DNA from: Thermosynechococcus sp.
GTDB taxonomy: Bacteria > Cyanobacteriota > Cyanobacteriia > Thermosynechococcales > Thermosynechococcaceae
DNA length: 64,000 nt
Assembly (NCBI RefSeq): GCF_025999095.1
Contig: NZ_AP024678.1
Location: 62,001-126,000 of the forward strand
Direction: 5' to 3'
In this document: piece by piece, positions 1 to 8,351 of the stretch
Layout: each line of letters starts with the position of its first letter
Position numbering within the stretch: the stretch's first letter is position 1
Made by a program: the position numbers and the translations under genes
The notes under the pieces: generated by a model
The model's database searches: none
The model's input: only the letters and a program-made list of their open reading frames with translations
Told to the model about the DNA's origin: nothing

Positions 1-866
1 ATCGGCAAGCGGCCATCGGGGTTCCAGCTTTTCGGGGAATACTCAATCAAGTCATAGCCAACGGCAATCACTAAGTCAGCATGATCAAAGCCACAGCTAA
101 TGTAATCCCGCTGTTGGAGTCCCACGGTCCACAGGGCAAGGGAGTGCTGATAGGGAATGACCCCTTTGCCCATGAAGGTATTGGCCACGGGGATATTCAG
201 CTTTTCGGCAAAATGGGTAAGGGCAGCGGCAGCATGGGCGCGAATGGCACCATTTCCCACTAAGATCAGCGGATTCTCAGCGGCATTGATCAGTTCAGCG
301 GCCTTGAGAATGCTCTGGAAGGAGGCATAGGTTTTTTCAGGCAGGCTGGGTTTGAGGGGATAGCCCTCGGCTTCCATGGCGGCAATGTTTTCAGGCACGT
401 CAATGTGAACCGCACCCGGCTTCTCATTCTGGGCAATTTTAAAGGCCTTGCGGACAATTTCCGGGGTAATGCTGGGGCGGACAATCTGGGCATTCCATTT
501 GGTTACTGGGCTAAACATGGCCACCAAGTCCAGATATTGGTGGGACTCGATGTGCATGCGATCTGTCCCCACTTGGCCGGTAATGGCCACAAGGGGAGCG
601 CCGTCGAGGTTAGCATCAGCCACACCGGTCATTAAATTGGTGGCGCCGGGGCCAAGGGTCGAGAGACATACCCCGGCTTTGCCGGTGAGGCGACCATAGA
701 CATCGGCCATAAAGGCCGCCCCCTGTTCATGGCGGGTGGTTATAAATTGAATCCGAGAGCGGCGGAGGGCCTGGAGAACATCGAGATTTTCTTCCCCTGG
801 CAGGCCAAAAATATATTCAACGCCTTCATTTTCAAGGCATTTCACGAGTAATTCGGCGGTATTCAT
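1..866 (-). CDS. ilvB: acetolactate synthase large subunit-like ThDP enzyme (3' end outside window)
   Basis: Reading the minus strand from the ATG at 864-866 gives MNTAELLVKCLENEGVEYIF and then an open frame to the window edge (288 codons), so the C-terminal half is missing. The ThDP-binding N-terminal domain is clear: FGLPGEEN, the catalytic glutamate in TTRHEQGAAFMAD (residue 47), and LGPGATNL. The central domain begins near residue 190. The family condenses two pyruvates to acetolactate, the first step to valine and leucine. The wording of the N-terminus is closer to AlsS/IlvB-type large subunits than to pyruvate oxidase, but the FAD/ThDP C-terminal part that would settle this is not in view. 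It is the last gene of a minus-strand run that includes the pterin dehydratase. Confidence 0.85.
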   Translation of the reverse strand, partial: MNTAELLVKCLENEGVEYIFGLPGEENLDVLQALRRSRIQFITTRHEQGAAFMADVYGRLTGKAGVCLSTLGPGATNLMTGVADANLDGAPLVAITGQVGTDRMHIESHQYLDLVAMFSPVTKWNAQIVRPSITPEIVRKAFKIAQNEKPGAVHIDVPENIAAMEAEGYPLKPSLPEKTYASFQSILKAAELINAAENPLILVGNGAIRAHAAAALTHFAEKLNIPVANTFMGKGVIPYQHSLALWTVGLQQRDYISCGFDHADLVIAVGYDLIEYSPKSWNPDGRLP

Positions 867-951
867 AGGATGGGCGATCGCGGGCACTACCTTCTATCGT
901 AGTTTTGCTTTCTTGGCCCAATCCTTAAATGTTGGCAAATGCTGACGAAAT

Positions 952-1239
952 TTATGCCGCTGCTAGATTGGAAATTACCTTGGCTAGATCAATATCCTTT
1001 TGGGTAATCCCCCCAGCATCATGGGTGGTGAGACAGACTGTGACCCGATTCCAAGAGATGGATAAATCAGGGTGATGCCCAGCCTGCTCAGCGGGATCCA
1101 CAAGCCGATTGACAAAGGCAATGGAACCTAGGAAGTTCTTGAAGGTGAAGGTCTGCTCAAGGCGATCGCCCACCTGCTTCCAGCCGGGTAGGCTAGCTAA
1201 CTGTGCCTCAATCTCCGCTGGAGATAATCGCTCTGCCAT
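952..1239 (-). CDS. phhB: pterin-4a-carbinolamine dehydratase
   Basis: A 95-residue protein, the usual size for the PCD/DCoH family. The family signature is present: AGHHPDLSISWNRVTV followed by LTTHDAGGIT, with the paired histidines and the later histidine that form the active site. It dehydrates 4a-hydroxytetrahydropterins and recycles pterin cofactors. Cyanobacteria keep this gene without an obvious phenylalanine hydroxylase, so its physiological substrate here is uncertain. It lies 85 nt upstream of the acetolactate synthase on the same strand and 43 nt downstream of rpsN. Confidence 0.9.
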   Translation of the reverse strand: MAERLSPAEIEAQLASLPGWKQVGDRLEQTFTFKNFLGSIAFVNRLVDPAEQAGHHPDLSISWNRVTVCLTTHDAGGITQKDIDLAKVISNLAAA

Positions 1240-1282
1240 CGTTTTGCCTCAGTCCTATTAGCTCTAGGGTAGCAGTGCCAAT

Positions 1283-1585
1283 TTACCAACTGGACTTGAC
1301 GACCCCGGGCAGTAATCCTTGGTGAGCCATTTCCCGCAGGGCATTGCGGCAGAGGCCAAAATCGCGATAGTAACCACGAGGACGACCCGTCAACCAGCAG
1401 CGATTCCGCAGCCGCGAAGGGGCACTGTTACGGGGCAACCGTTGCAGTTGCCGATGGATGCTCATGATCTCTTCTTGGGTTTCGGCACTGGCCAGTTGAG
1501 CTTTGAGTTCTTGGCGTTTGCTGGCGTATTTCGCAACGAGCCGTTGCCGCTTTTTTTCCCGTTCGATCATGCTTTTTTTGGCCAT
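1283..1585 (-). CDS. rpsN: 30S ribosomal protein S14
   Basis: A 100-residue S14 of the long, zinc-free bacterial type (no CXXC pairs). It begins [17 protein letters not shown] and contains the diagnostic C-terminal block [19 protein letters not shown], then ends GVVKSSW. It binds 16S rRNA in the head of the 30S subunit. As in other cyanobacteria it stands outside the large ribosomal protein operon. It is divergent from cysS with about 100 nt between the two starts. Confidence 0.97.
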   Translation of the reverse strand: MAKKSMIEREKKRQRLVAKYASKRQELKAQLASAETQEEIMSIHRQLQRLPRNSAPSRLRNRCWLTGRPRGYYRDFGLCRNALREMAHQGLLPGVVKSSW

Positions 1586-1683
1586 GGGGGTGTGTTTGTC
1601 CTCGATAATGATGAATTTGCTATTCTATATCCTATCAAAGAGCGATTTGCTGCTGCAACTGTTGATCCTTGCGGGGTGTTTCT

Positions 1684-3144
1684 GTGCCCTTACATCTGTA
1701 CAACACATTGTCTCGCCACCTTGAACCCTTTTCGCCCCTGCACCCAGAGCGGGTGACGATCTATGCCTGTGGTGTTACAGTCTATGACTATTGCCATTTA
1801 GGGCACGCCCGTTCCTATGTAGCTTGGGATGTGCTGCGCCGTTATCTCACGTTCTTGGGCTACACAGTGCACTATGTGCAGAATTTTACCGATATTGATG
1901 ACAAAATTCTGCGCCGTGCCCATGAAAACGGTGAAACCATGGCGACGGTGAGCGATCGCTACATTGCCGCCTACCACGAGGACATGGCGGCTTTGAATAT
2001 CCTGCCTGCCAGTGCTTATCCCCGCGCCACAGAGGTAATTCCAGAAATTATTAACCTCATCCAAGGGCTGCTGGATCGGGGCTATGCCTACGTGGCTGGG
2101 GGGGATGTTTACTATGCTGTGGCGCAATTTCCCAGCTATGGCAAGCTCTCGGGGCGCCACCTTGAGCAATTGATGGCCGGTGCCAGTGGTCGCATTGAGG
2201 AAGAGGAGGAGCAGCGCAAACGCCATCCCCTAGATTTTGCCCTCTGGAAGGCAGCAAAGCCAGAGGAAATGAGTGTTTATCAACCGTGGGAAGCCCCTTG
2301 GGGTAAAGGGCGCCCCGGCTGGCACATTGAATGCTCAGCAATGGTGCGACAGGCCTTTGGGGCAACGGTGGATATCCACTGCGGCGGTATGGATTTAATT
2401 TTCCCCCACCACGAGAACGAAATTGCCCAATCGGAGGCGGTGACACAACAGCCCCTGGCGCGATTTTGGCTCCACAACGGTTTTGTTACCGTTAACACCG
2501 AGAAAATGTCCAAGTCCTTGGGGAATTTCACAACTATTCGTGACCTGCTGGCTCAGGGGGTGGATCCCATGGCCTTGCGCCTATTGGTCCTGCAGGCTCA
2601 GTACCGCAAACCCTTGGACTTTACGCCAGAGGCACTGACCGCCGCTGCCAAGGGCTGGCAAACCCTAGGGGAAGCCCTGCGCGTGCATCAGCAGATTCCC
2701 CTGCCCCCTATAGATGCAGATGAGGTGAAAAGCCACCCCAGTACTCAAGCCTTTTGCCAGGCCATGGATGAGGACTTGAACACGGCAGCGGCTCTAGCAG
2801 TGATCTTTGAGCTGGCGAAAACCCTCAATCGTGAGCAACATCGCTATCTCCATGGCGGCGAGTGGGGGCGATCGCCCGCCGAAGTCAGCCGCGACTGGCA
2901 CACTTTGGTGACCTTAGCTCAGGTCTTGGGCCTAGAGGCAAAGCAGGCAGCCCAGACGGCAGAACCTGTGGGTCTAAGCGATGCCGAAATTCAAGCCCTG
3001 ATTGCCGCTCGCACCGCTGCCCGCCAAGCCAAGAACTACGCTGAGAGCGATCGCCTGCGGGATGTCCTTTTGGCTCAAGGGGTCAAACTCGTGGATCAAA
3101 AGGACGGCACCACCCATTGGTTTCGCGTGCCCTCAGCCCCCTAA
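1684..3144 (+). CDS. cysS: cysteinyl-tRNA synthetase
   Basis: Class I synthetase of 486 residues that charges tRNA-Cys. The HIGH motif appears as HLGH in the YDYCHLGHARSY block, and KMSKS is present as EKMSKSLGN near residue 275. The zinc site is visible as the cysteine of ACGVTVYD plus HIECSAM and the HHENE block. The DALR-type C-terminal helical domain is complete. I prefer the GTG at 1684 (MPLHLYNTLSR, as in homologues, with a G-rich stretch upstream) over the in-frame TTG at 1669. It is followed 14 nt later by pyrE, so the two probably form an operon. Confidence 0.95.
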   Translation: MPLHLYNTLSRHLEPFSPLHPERVTIYACGVTVYDYCHLGHARSYVAWDVLRRYLTFLGYTVHYVQNFTDIDDKILRRAHENGETMATVSDRYIAAYHEDMAALNILPASAYPRATEVIPEIINLIQGLLDRGYAYVAGGDVYYAVAQFPSYGKLSGRHLEQLMAGASGRIEEEEEQRKRHPLDFALWKAAKPEEMSVYQPWEAPWGKGRPGWHIECSAMVRQAFGATVDIHCGGMDLIFPHHENEIAQSEAVTQQPLARFWLHNGFVTVNTEKMSKSLGNFTTIRDLLAQGVDPMALRLLVLQAQYRKPLDFTPEALTAAAKGWQTLGEALRVHQQIPLPPIDADEVKSHPSTQAFCQAMDEDLNTAAALAVIFELAKTLNREQHRYLHGGEWGRSPAEVSRDWHTLVTLAQVLGLEAKQAAQTAEPVGLSDAEIQALIAARTAARQAKNYAESDRLRDVLLAQGVKLVDQKDGTTHWFRVPSAP

Positions 3145-3158
3145 CGCTGGAGAACACC

Positions 3159-3728
3159 ATGGACGATTCCCTTGCTGACTTGCGGCAGGAACTCTTGGCA
3201 CTTCTTTGCCGCGATGCCTACCGTGCCGGAGAGTTTACCCTGTCCTCTGGCCAAAAAAGCCCCTACTACATTAACTGCAAGCCCGTTACCCTCTCGGCAC
3301 GGGGCGCTTACCTGGTGGGGCGGCTCTTTCTGGAGCAGTTAGCCCCTGAGGCGGCGGCGGTGGCAGGTCTCACCCTTGGGGCAGATCCGTTGGTGGTGGC
3401 AGTGAGTGTGCTTTCCAATATGCAGGGACGGGATCGGGCAGCCCTGATTGTGCGCAAGGAAGCCAAAGGCCACGGCACGATGAGCTTTATTGAAGGTCCC
3501 CCCTTGCCCCAGGGGGCAGTGGTCACGGTGTTAGAGGATGTGATTACCACAGGGGGGTCGGCCCTCAAGGCTGTTGTGCGTCTCCAAGAGGCGGGCTATG
3601 TCGTGAATGAGGTCCTAGCGATTGTGGATCGCCAAGGGGGCGGCGCCGCTGCTTTTGCGGCTCAGGGGATCCCCCTGCGATCGCTCTTTCAAGTCAGTGA
3701 CTTAGAAGCCTATCTCAATCGCCCTTAA
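3159..3728 (+). CDS. pyrE: orotate phosphoribosyltransferase
   Basis: A 189-residue type I phosphoribosyltransferase converting orotate and PRPP to OMP in pyrimidine synthesis. The orotate and flexible-loop regions are recognisable (FTLSSGQKSPYYINCK; VRKEAKGHG), as is the PRPP motif VLEDVITTGGSAL. The ATG at 3159 has a GGAG ribosome site about 8 nt upstream; an earlier in-frame start would extend into cysS and has no support. Its TAA stop shares TTAA with the stop of the convergent purB. Confidence 0.95.
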   Translation: MDDSLADLRQELLALLCRDAYRAGEFTLSSGQKSPYYINCKPVTLSARGAYLVGRLFLEQLAPEAAAVAGLTLGADPLVVAVSVLSNMQGRDRAALIVRKEAKGHGTMSFIEGPPLPQGAVVTVLEDVITTGGSALKAVVRLQEAGYVVNEVLAIVDRQGGGAAAFAAQGIPLRSLFQVSDLEAYLNRP

Positions 3729-5020
3729 ATTCCCAAGCGCTGGTAAATTTCCTCCAAATGCCGCAGGTGGTGCTCTGGGTTAAAGCAGGCCTCTAATTCC
3801 TCAGGACTGAGATACCGCTGAATTTCAGGGTCTGCCTTTAGGTTGGCGGCAAAGTCCCCCTGGGGGTGATTCCAAGCGGCATGGGCATGTTTTTGCACAA
3901 GGGCATAGGCCGCTTCACGGCTGAGGCCTTTTTCCACCAAGGCCAAGAGCACCCGCTGACTAAAGATGACACCGCCATAGCAATTCATATTGCGACGCAT
4001 ATTCTCGGGATACACCTGCAGGGTTTGCACCAAGTCAGTCATTTCCACCAGCATAAAGTGGGCGAGAATGGAGCTGTCGGGCAAAATCACCCGTTCCACT
4101 GCACTGTGGGAAATATCCCGCTCATGCCAAAGGGCAACATTTTCCAGGGCAGCCAAGGCATTGCCCCGCAGCACTCGCGCCAGCCCCGTCAGCCGTTCAG
4201 AACGAATCGGATTGCGTTTGTGGGGCATAGCGGAGGAGCCTTTTTGACCCTTCGCGAAAAATTCCTCGACTTCCAGGACATCGGTGCGCTGAAGATTGCG
4301 AATTTCAACGGCAAAGCGCTCCAGACTGGCGCCTAGGAGGGCAAGGGTCTGCACATAATCTGCATGGCGATCGCGGGAAATGACCTGCGTTGAAGCGGTA
4401 TCGGGTTGTAGTCCTAGTTTTTGGCAGGCGATCGCCTCTACGCGCGGATCGACATTGGCATAGGTGCCCACCGCCCCCGAGATTTTGCCCACCGCCACTG
4501 TGCGCTGCAATTGACACAGGCGATCGCGATGCCGCAGCAGTTCCGCCAACCAACCCGCCAGCTTAAACCCAAAGGTAATGGGCTCGGCGTGAATCCCATG
4601 ACTGCGCCCCACCATCACCGTATAGCGATGTTCTTGGGCACGGTGGCGCACCGCCTGAATGAGATACTCCAACTGCTCTTGAATCAGCCTTAGACTGGCC
4701 ACCAGTTGCAGGGCTAAACCGGTGTCGAGAACGTCGGAGCTAGTCAAGCCAAGGTGAATATAGCGCCCAGCATCGCCGACATGCTCGTTGACGTTGGTCA
4801 GGAAAGCAATGACATCGTGCTTCACCTCCGCTTCAATTGCCTGTACCCGTTCGGGGTCAAACTTGGCCTTGGCTTTGATCTCGGCAACGGCCGCCGCTGG
4901 AATATGCCCCAGTTCGGCTTGGGCTTCGCAGACCGCAATCTCCACATCGAGCCAAGTTTGGAATTTGTAGGCATCCGTCCAAAGGTTCCCCATTGGGGCC
5001 AGGGTATAGCGTTCGATCAT
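3725..5020 (-). CDS. purB: adenylosuccinate lyase
   Basis: A 431-residue fumarase/aspartase-superfamily enzyme that releases fumarate from SAICAR and adenylosuccinate in purine synthesis. The superfamily signature GSSAMPHKRNPIRSE is present, together with GLTSSDVLDT and the catalytic histidine region MVGRSHGIHAEP. The start MIERYTLAPMGNLW at 5020 matches the family N-terminus; the frame is open upstream to 5119, but that would overlap the LOG gene and has no homologous sequence. The last 4 nt overlap the stop of pyrE on the other strand. Confidence 0.96.
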   Translation of the reverse strand: MIERYTLAPMGNLWTDAYKFQTWLDVEIAVCEAQAELGHIPAAAVAEIKAKAKFDPERVQAIEAEVKHDVIAFLTNVNEHVGDAGRYIHLGLTSSDVLDTGLALQLVASLRLIQEQLEYLIQAVRHRAQEHRYTVMVGRSHGIHAEPITFGFKLAGWLAELLRHRDRLCQLQRTVAVGKISGAVGTYANVDPRVEAIACQKLGLQPDTASTQVISRDRHADYVQTLALLGASLERFAVEIRNLQRTDVLEVEEFFAKGQKGSSAMPHKRNPIRSERLTGLARVLRGNALAALENVALWHERDISHSAVERVILPDSSILAHFMLVEMTDLVQTLQVYPENMRRNMNCYGGVIFSQRVLLALVEKGLSREAAYALVQKHAHAAWNHPQGDFAANLKADPEIQRYLSPEELEACFNPEHHLRHLEEIYQRLGI

Positions 5021-5072
5021 GGGCGTGTGTTTATCTAGCGTGGTGCAAAAAACTGCAATGGCGAACGATCGC

Positions 5073-6161
5073 CTATTTACGTTCGGGATGGTACACAGCC
5101 TCCGCCTTGGCAAAGCCATTAAGGCGATAGATGAGTTGGTAAAGGCGGCTGTAATCCCGCTGGTTAAAGTGCAAAATCAATCGCGGTAGGTGGAGTGTGT
5201 GGGTCAAGGCAGGGCGGTTAATGGGTTGCTCGTCTTCCACTTCCCGAGGCAACGGTTCCGTCCGTTCAATCTGCCCCGACACGAGAATGTCTTGAAAATC
5301 CCGATTGAGTTCCGCTAAGGCAGCATCACTAATGTCTTGGTTTAACCGCAGCACCAAGCGATCGCCCACATAGCGGCTAGAGTGATAGACACGATAAAAG
5401 CCACTCAGATAGGCTAAGCCCTCCTCAACACTGGTGCAGATGCGGTAGAGTTCCTGATCTTCTCCGTTAATCAGCCCCTTGGCTGCCAGTTCTTCCCGAA
5501 TAAACCAATCCCAGCGTTGCCAGTAGGTGCCCCCTGGAACGTCCATCAAGGCCAGGGGTTTAGGGGGGGCCTTACCCGTTTGGCACAGGGTCAAGCATTC
5601 AAAGGCTTCATCCTGGGTGCCAAAGCCACCGGGAAAGACGGCAATGGCATCGGTTTCCTTGAGCAAAAAGAGCTTGCGCGTAAAGAAGTACTTAAAGTGA
5701 ATCAGGCGCGAATCCCCTTCAATGTAGGGATTGGCCCCCTGCTCAAAGGGCAGTTCAATGTTGAGACCAAAGGACTTATTGGGGCCTGCCCCTTTGTTAC
5801 CAGCCTCCATGATGCCCCCCCCGGCACCGGTGATAATCATAAACCCCATCGCACTCGCGGCTTGGGCAAAGCGCACCGCCATTTCATAGACCGGCGCAGT
5901 GGCGGGGGTGCGGGCAGAGCCAAAGATCGAGATTTTGCGGGTATGGCGATAGGGGGCAAAGACCCGCAGGGCTTGGTGCATATCCCGCAGGCAGGAACGC
6001 AGAATTTTCCAATCTAGTCGTTCCAGTTCCTCATCGGCAATCTCCAGAAAAAGCTGCAGGGCTTGGTAAATCACGTCGCCGTGGGGCACCCTATCCAAGC
6101 GACTAATTAACTCATCGACGTCTTGCTGTAGGCTACTTAAAGCGACTCGCGAAAGGGTCAT
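5073..6161 (-). CDS. LOG-family protein (Rossmann fold, PGGxGTxxE)
   Basis: A 362-residue protein whose centre (about residues 75-260) is a LOG/TIGR00730 Rossmann domain: ISIFGSAR at its start, GAGGGIMEAGNKGA, and the PGGFGTQDEAFE nucleotide-binding and catalytic motif near residue 180. LOG enzymes remove ribose 5-phosphate from cytokinin nucleotides, and bacterial relatives hydrolyse nucleoside monophosphates. This long cyanobacterial version has about 75 extra N-terminal and 100 extra C-terminal residues of unknown role, so substrate and function are open. Its stop is 52 nt from the purB start, so the two may be cotranscribed. Confidence 0.85.
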   Translation of the reverse strand: MTLSRVALSSLQQDVDELISRLDRVPHGDVIYQALQLFLEIADEELERLDWKILRSCLRDMHQALRVFAPYRHTRKISIFGSARTPATAPVYEMAVRFAQAASAMGFMIITGAGGGIMEAGNKGAGPNKSFGLNIELPFEQGANPYIEGDSRLIHFKYFFTRKLFLLKETDAIAVFPGGFGTQDEAFECLTLCQTGKAPPKPLALMDVPGGTYWQRWDWFIREELAAKGLINGEDQELYRICTSVEEGLAYLSGFYRVYHSSRYVGDRLVLRLNQDISDAALAELNRDFQDILVSGQIERTEPLPREVEDEQPINRPALTHTLHLPRLILHFNQRDYSRLYQLIYRLNGFAKAEAVYHPERK

Positions 6162-6192
6162 GGCACCCTAAAAACGTTAGCACCCTATTTTA

Positions 6193-8337
6193 TCAGGTGG
6201 AGGGATCGCCTGTGGCAAGGGGTAGGCTGAGGGTAAAGGTGGTCATGCCTGCTGCGCTGTCGGCGCTAATTTCACCCTGCAATTGCTCTACGAGTTTTTG
6301 GGTGAGGGCGAGGCCTAAACCGGTTCCCCCCTGTTGCCACGGATCGGCATTGGGAATGCGATAGAACTTTTCAAAGATGCGCGGCAGTTCCTCACTGGGG
6401 ATCTCTGAGGGATTACTCACCTGAATTTGCAGGCGATCGCCCCCGATGGGATCGAACCGGACAACAATCTGTGCGCCAGCAGGGCTATACTTACAGGCAT
6501 TGTTGAGTAACTCTGCTAAGATGCGAGCTAAGGCATGGCGGTTGGAGAGGAGGGGGGGCAACGTGGCGGGGCGCAAGACCTCAAGGGATTGCTGCCGCTG
6601 TTGCATGCGGTTGCGAAAGGGTTCGAGCACCGAAGGCAGCCAACTGTCGAGATCAATCACCTCCTGTTGAATCTGGCTGCGCCCTGCCTCTAGGCGTTGC
6701 AGATCGAGTAAATCATTGATCAGTTCGGTTTCGCGGTTGCACTCATTGGCGAGAATCTCAAGGTAGCGTTTCTGGCGATCGTCGGTGGCAAAATGCTTCA
6801 GCATATGGATGGCCATTTTCATATTGGCCATGGGCGTACGCAACTCGTGGGAGACGGTACTCAAGAAATCATCCTTAATGGCATTCAGCCGCTCGAGCTC
6901 CTGCATTTTCTGTTCCAGTTCGGCGGTACGGGCGCGCACTTGTCGCTCCAAATCCGCATTGAGTTCTTGCACCTGTTGGTAAAGCTGTGCTTGGTGAATG
7001 GCGAGGGCACACTGATCGGCAATGGTTTTGAGGAGGCTTAAATCTTCCGGTGTCCAAGACTTGGGCAAGGTTTGTTGCCAAAGTGGGCGATCGCTCGCCA
7101 AAACTGACGTTGCCTCACTCGGTTCCCACTCACAATCTAGCAGCGTAATTTGCCCCAAGAGTTGGCCCAGGTAAACCAGCGGCGTGATCACCAAGGCATT
7201 GACATTTAAGGTTCTCAGATCCGTTTGCAGTGGCTCTGGCACCTCTGGACAATTAGCCGCCAAAACCACCTGTTCACCCCTCCTGAGGGTGGGCTCAAAG
7301 AGGGCGATCGCCCGTTGGTTGAGAGCAATCAAGGGGTTGGGCAAGCTGACCAATTGGGGACGGCTCGCATAGGTAGGGCTATGGGGGGCCGGGGTTTGGG
7401 TAATCAGGCAGAGGGTTGAGCCTAGGGCCTCTAGGAGTAAATCAGCGGTAATTTGCAGTACTTCTGCTGCCACCAAGGTGGTCCGCATGGCTTGAATGAT
7501 GCGGTTAATGATGGCCTCCCGCCGCGCTTGGTTGCGCAGTTGTTCCTCGGCGCGTTTGCGATCGGTAACATCCATGACATAGCTGCGGATCAGCTCACTT
7601 TCATAGATGTAGTGGATCGATTGCTCGTAGATGCGGCCTTGGTACTCCACCTCCCGCACATGGACTTTTTCTTGGGTTTGCTTCATGTAACGCGCTAGTT
7701 CCGGCAGTCCCAATAGCAGGGGATGAGCTAACTTCTGTTGTTGCAAGTCCCGAAACTGCATCACTGCCGCTGGATTGAGATATGTCACCCTCCCCTCTAA
7801 ATCCACCTCTAAAATCGGGTTGGGCGTCAGTTCTGGATAGGAGGCCAAGCGCACTAAGGCCGCTTCACTAAAATTCTCGATGTTGCCCTCACTGAGGGGA
7901 ACGAGCGTTGCAAAGGGATTGGTGCTTTTGGAGAGAAATCCCAAGACATCGGTACTGCGGCAAAACTCCTGAAACTCGGTATCTGTCATGTTGGTCAGGG
8001 TCAGGTAGCGGGCCCGCACATCACCGCCAAACACAATCATGTCGCCCGTGCGCAAATCATGGGCCACAATCCGCTGGCCATTGACTAAAGTCCCATTCGT
8101 ACTGCGCTTGCCCTGCAAATCGCCATCAATCAGGCGAAAAAGATAGCTATTGGTCTCAGGACTAGTCACTCGGAACAAAATCGCGTGCTGCCGTGAGACC
8201 ATCTTGGAGTGGAGCACAATTGAGTTCGTCGGATCACGGCCAATGGAGTAGGTGGCCGCCTCTAGCAAAATGGGTCGCCGCCCCTCACTGTCTTCGAGGA
8301 CTAGTAGGTGGCGGACTGCCTGCCGCTCATCGCTCAC
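6193..8337 (-). CDS. FHA-PAS-GAF sensor histidine kinase
   Basis: A 714-residue soluble-looking kinase. In order: an FHA domain (YSIGRDPTNSIVL, SRQHAILF, NGTLVNG; about 20-125), a PAS domain (about 165-275, containing LEVDLEGRVTYLNPAA), a GAF domain (about 295-455), a coiled coil, the dimerisation/phosphoacceptor box with VSHELRTPMAN (histidine near 498), and an ATPase domain with LAELLNNACKYSP and GGTGLGLAL. I chose the GTG at 8337 because AGGAGG sits 6-7 nt before it; the longer frame to 8406 runs into ftsH. An FHA domain on a histidine kinase suggests cross-talk with Ser/Thr phosphorylation. The gene starts 14 nt after ftsH and is probably its operon partner. Confidence 0.88.
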   Translation of the reverse strand: MSDERQAVRHLLVLEDSEGRRPILLEAATYSIGRDPTNSIVLHSKMVSRQHAILFRVTSPETNSYLFRLIDGDLQGKRSTNGTLVNGQRIVAHDLRTGDMIVFGGDVRARYLTLTNMTDTEFQEFCRSTDVLGFLSKSTNPFATLVPLSEGNIENFSEAALVRLASYPELTPNPILEVDLEGRVTYLNPAAVMQFRDLQQQKLAHPLLLGLPELARYMKQTQEKVHVREVEYQGRIYEQSIHYIYESELIRSYVMDVTDRKRAEEQLRNQARREAIINRIIQAMRTTLVAAEVLQITADLLLEALGSTLCLITQTPAPHSPTYASRPQLVSLPNPLIALNQRAIALFEPTLRRGEQVVLAANCPEVPEPLQTDLRTLNVNALVITPLVYLGQLLGQITLLDCEWEPSEATSVLASDRPLWQQTLPKSWTPEDLSLLKTIADQCALAIHQAQLYQQVQELNADLERQVRARTAELEQKMQELERLNAIKDDFLSTVSHELRTPMANMKMAIHMLKHFATDDRQKRYLEILANECNRETELINDLLDLQRLEAGRSQIQQEVIDLDSWLPSVLEPFRNRMQQRQQSLEVLRPATLPPLLSNRHALARILAELLNNACKYSPAGAQIVVRFDPIGGDRLQIQVSNPSEIPSEELPRIFEKFYRIPNADPWQQGGTGLGLALTQKLVEQLQGEISADSAAGMTTFTLSLPLATGDPST

Positions 8338-8351
8338 CGTTGCCTCCTGAC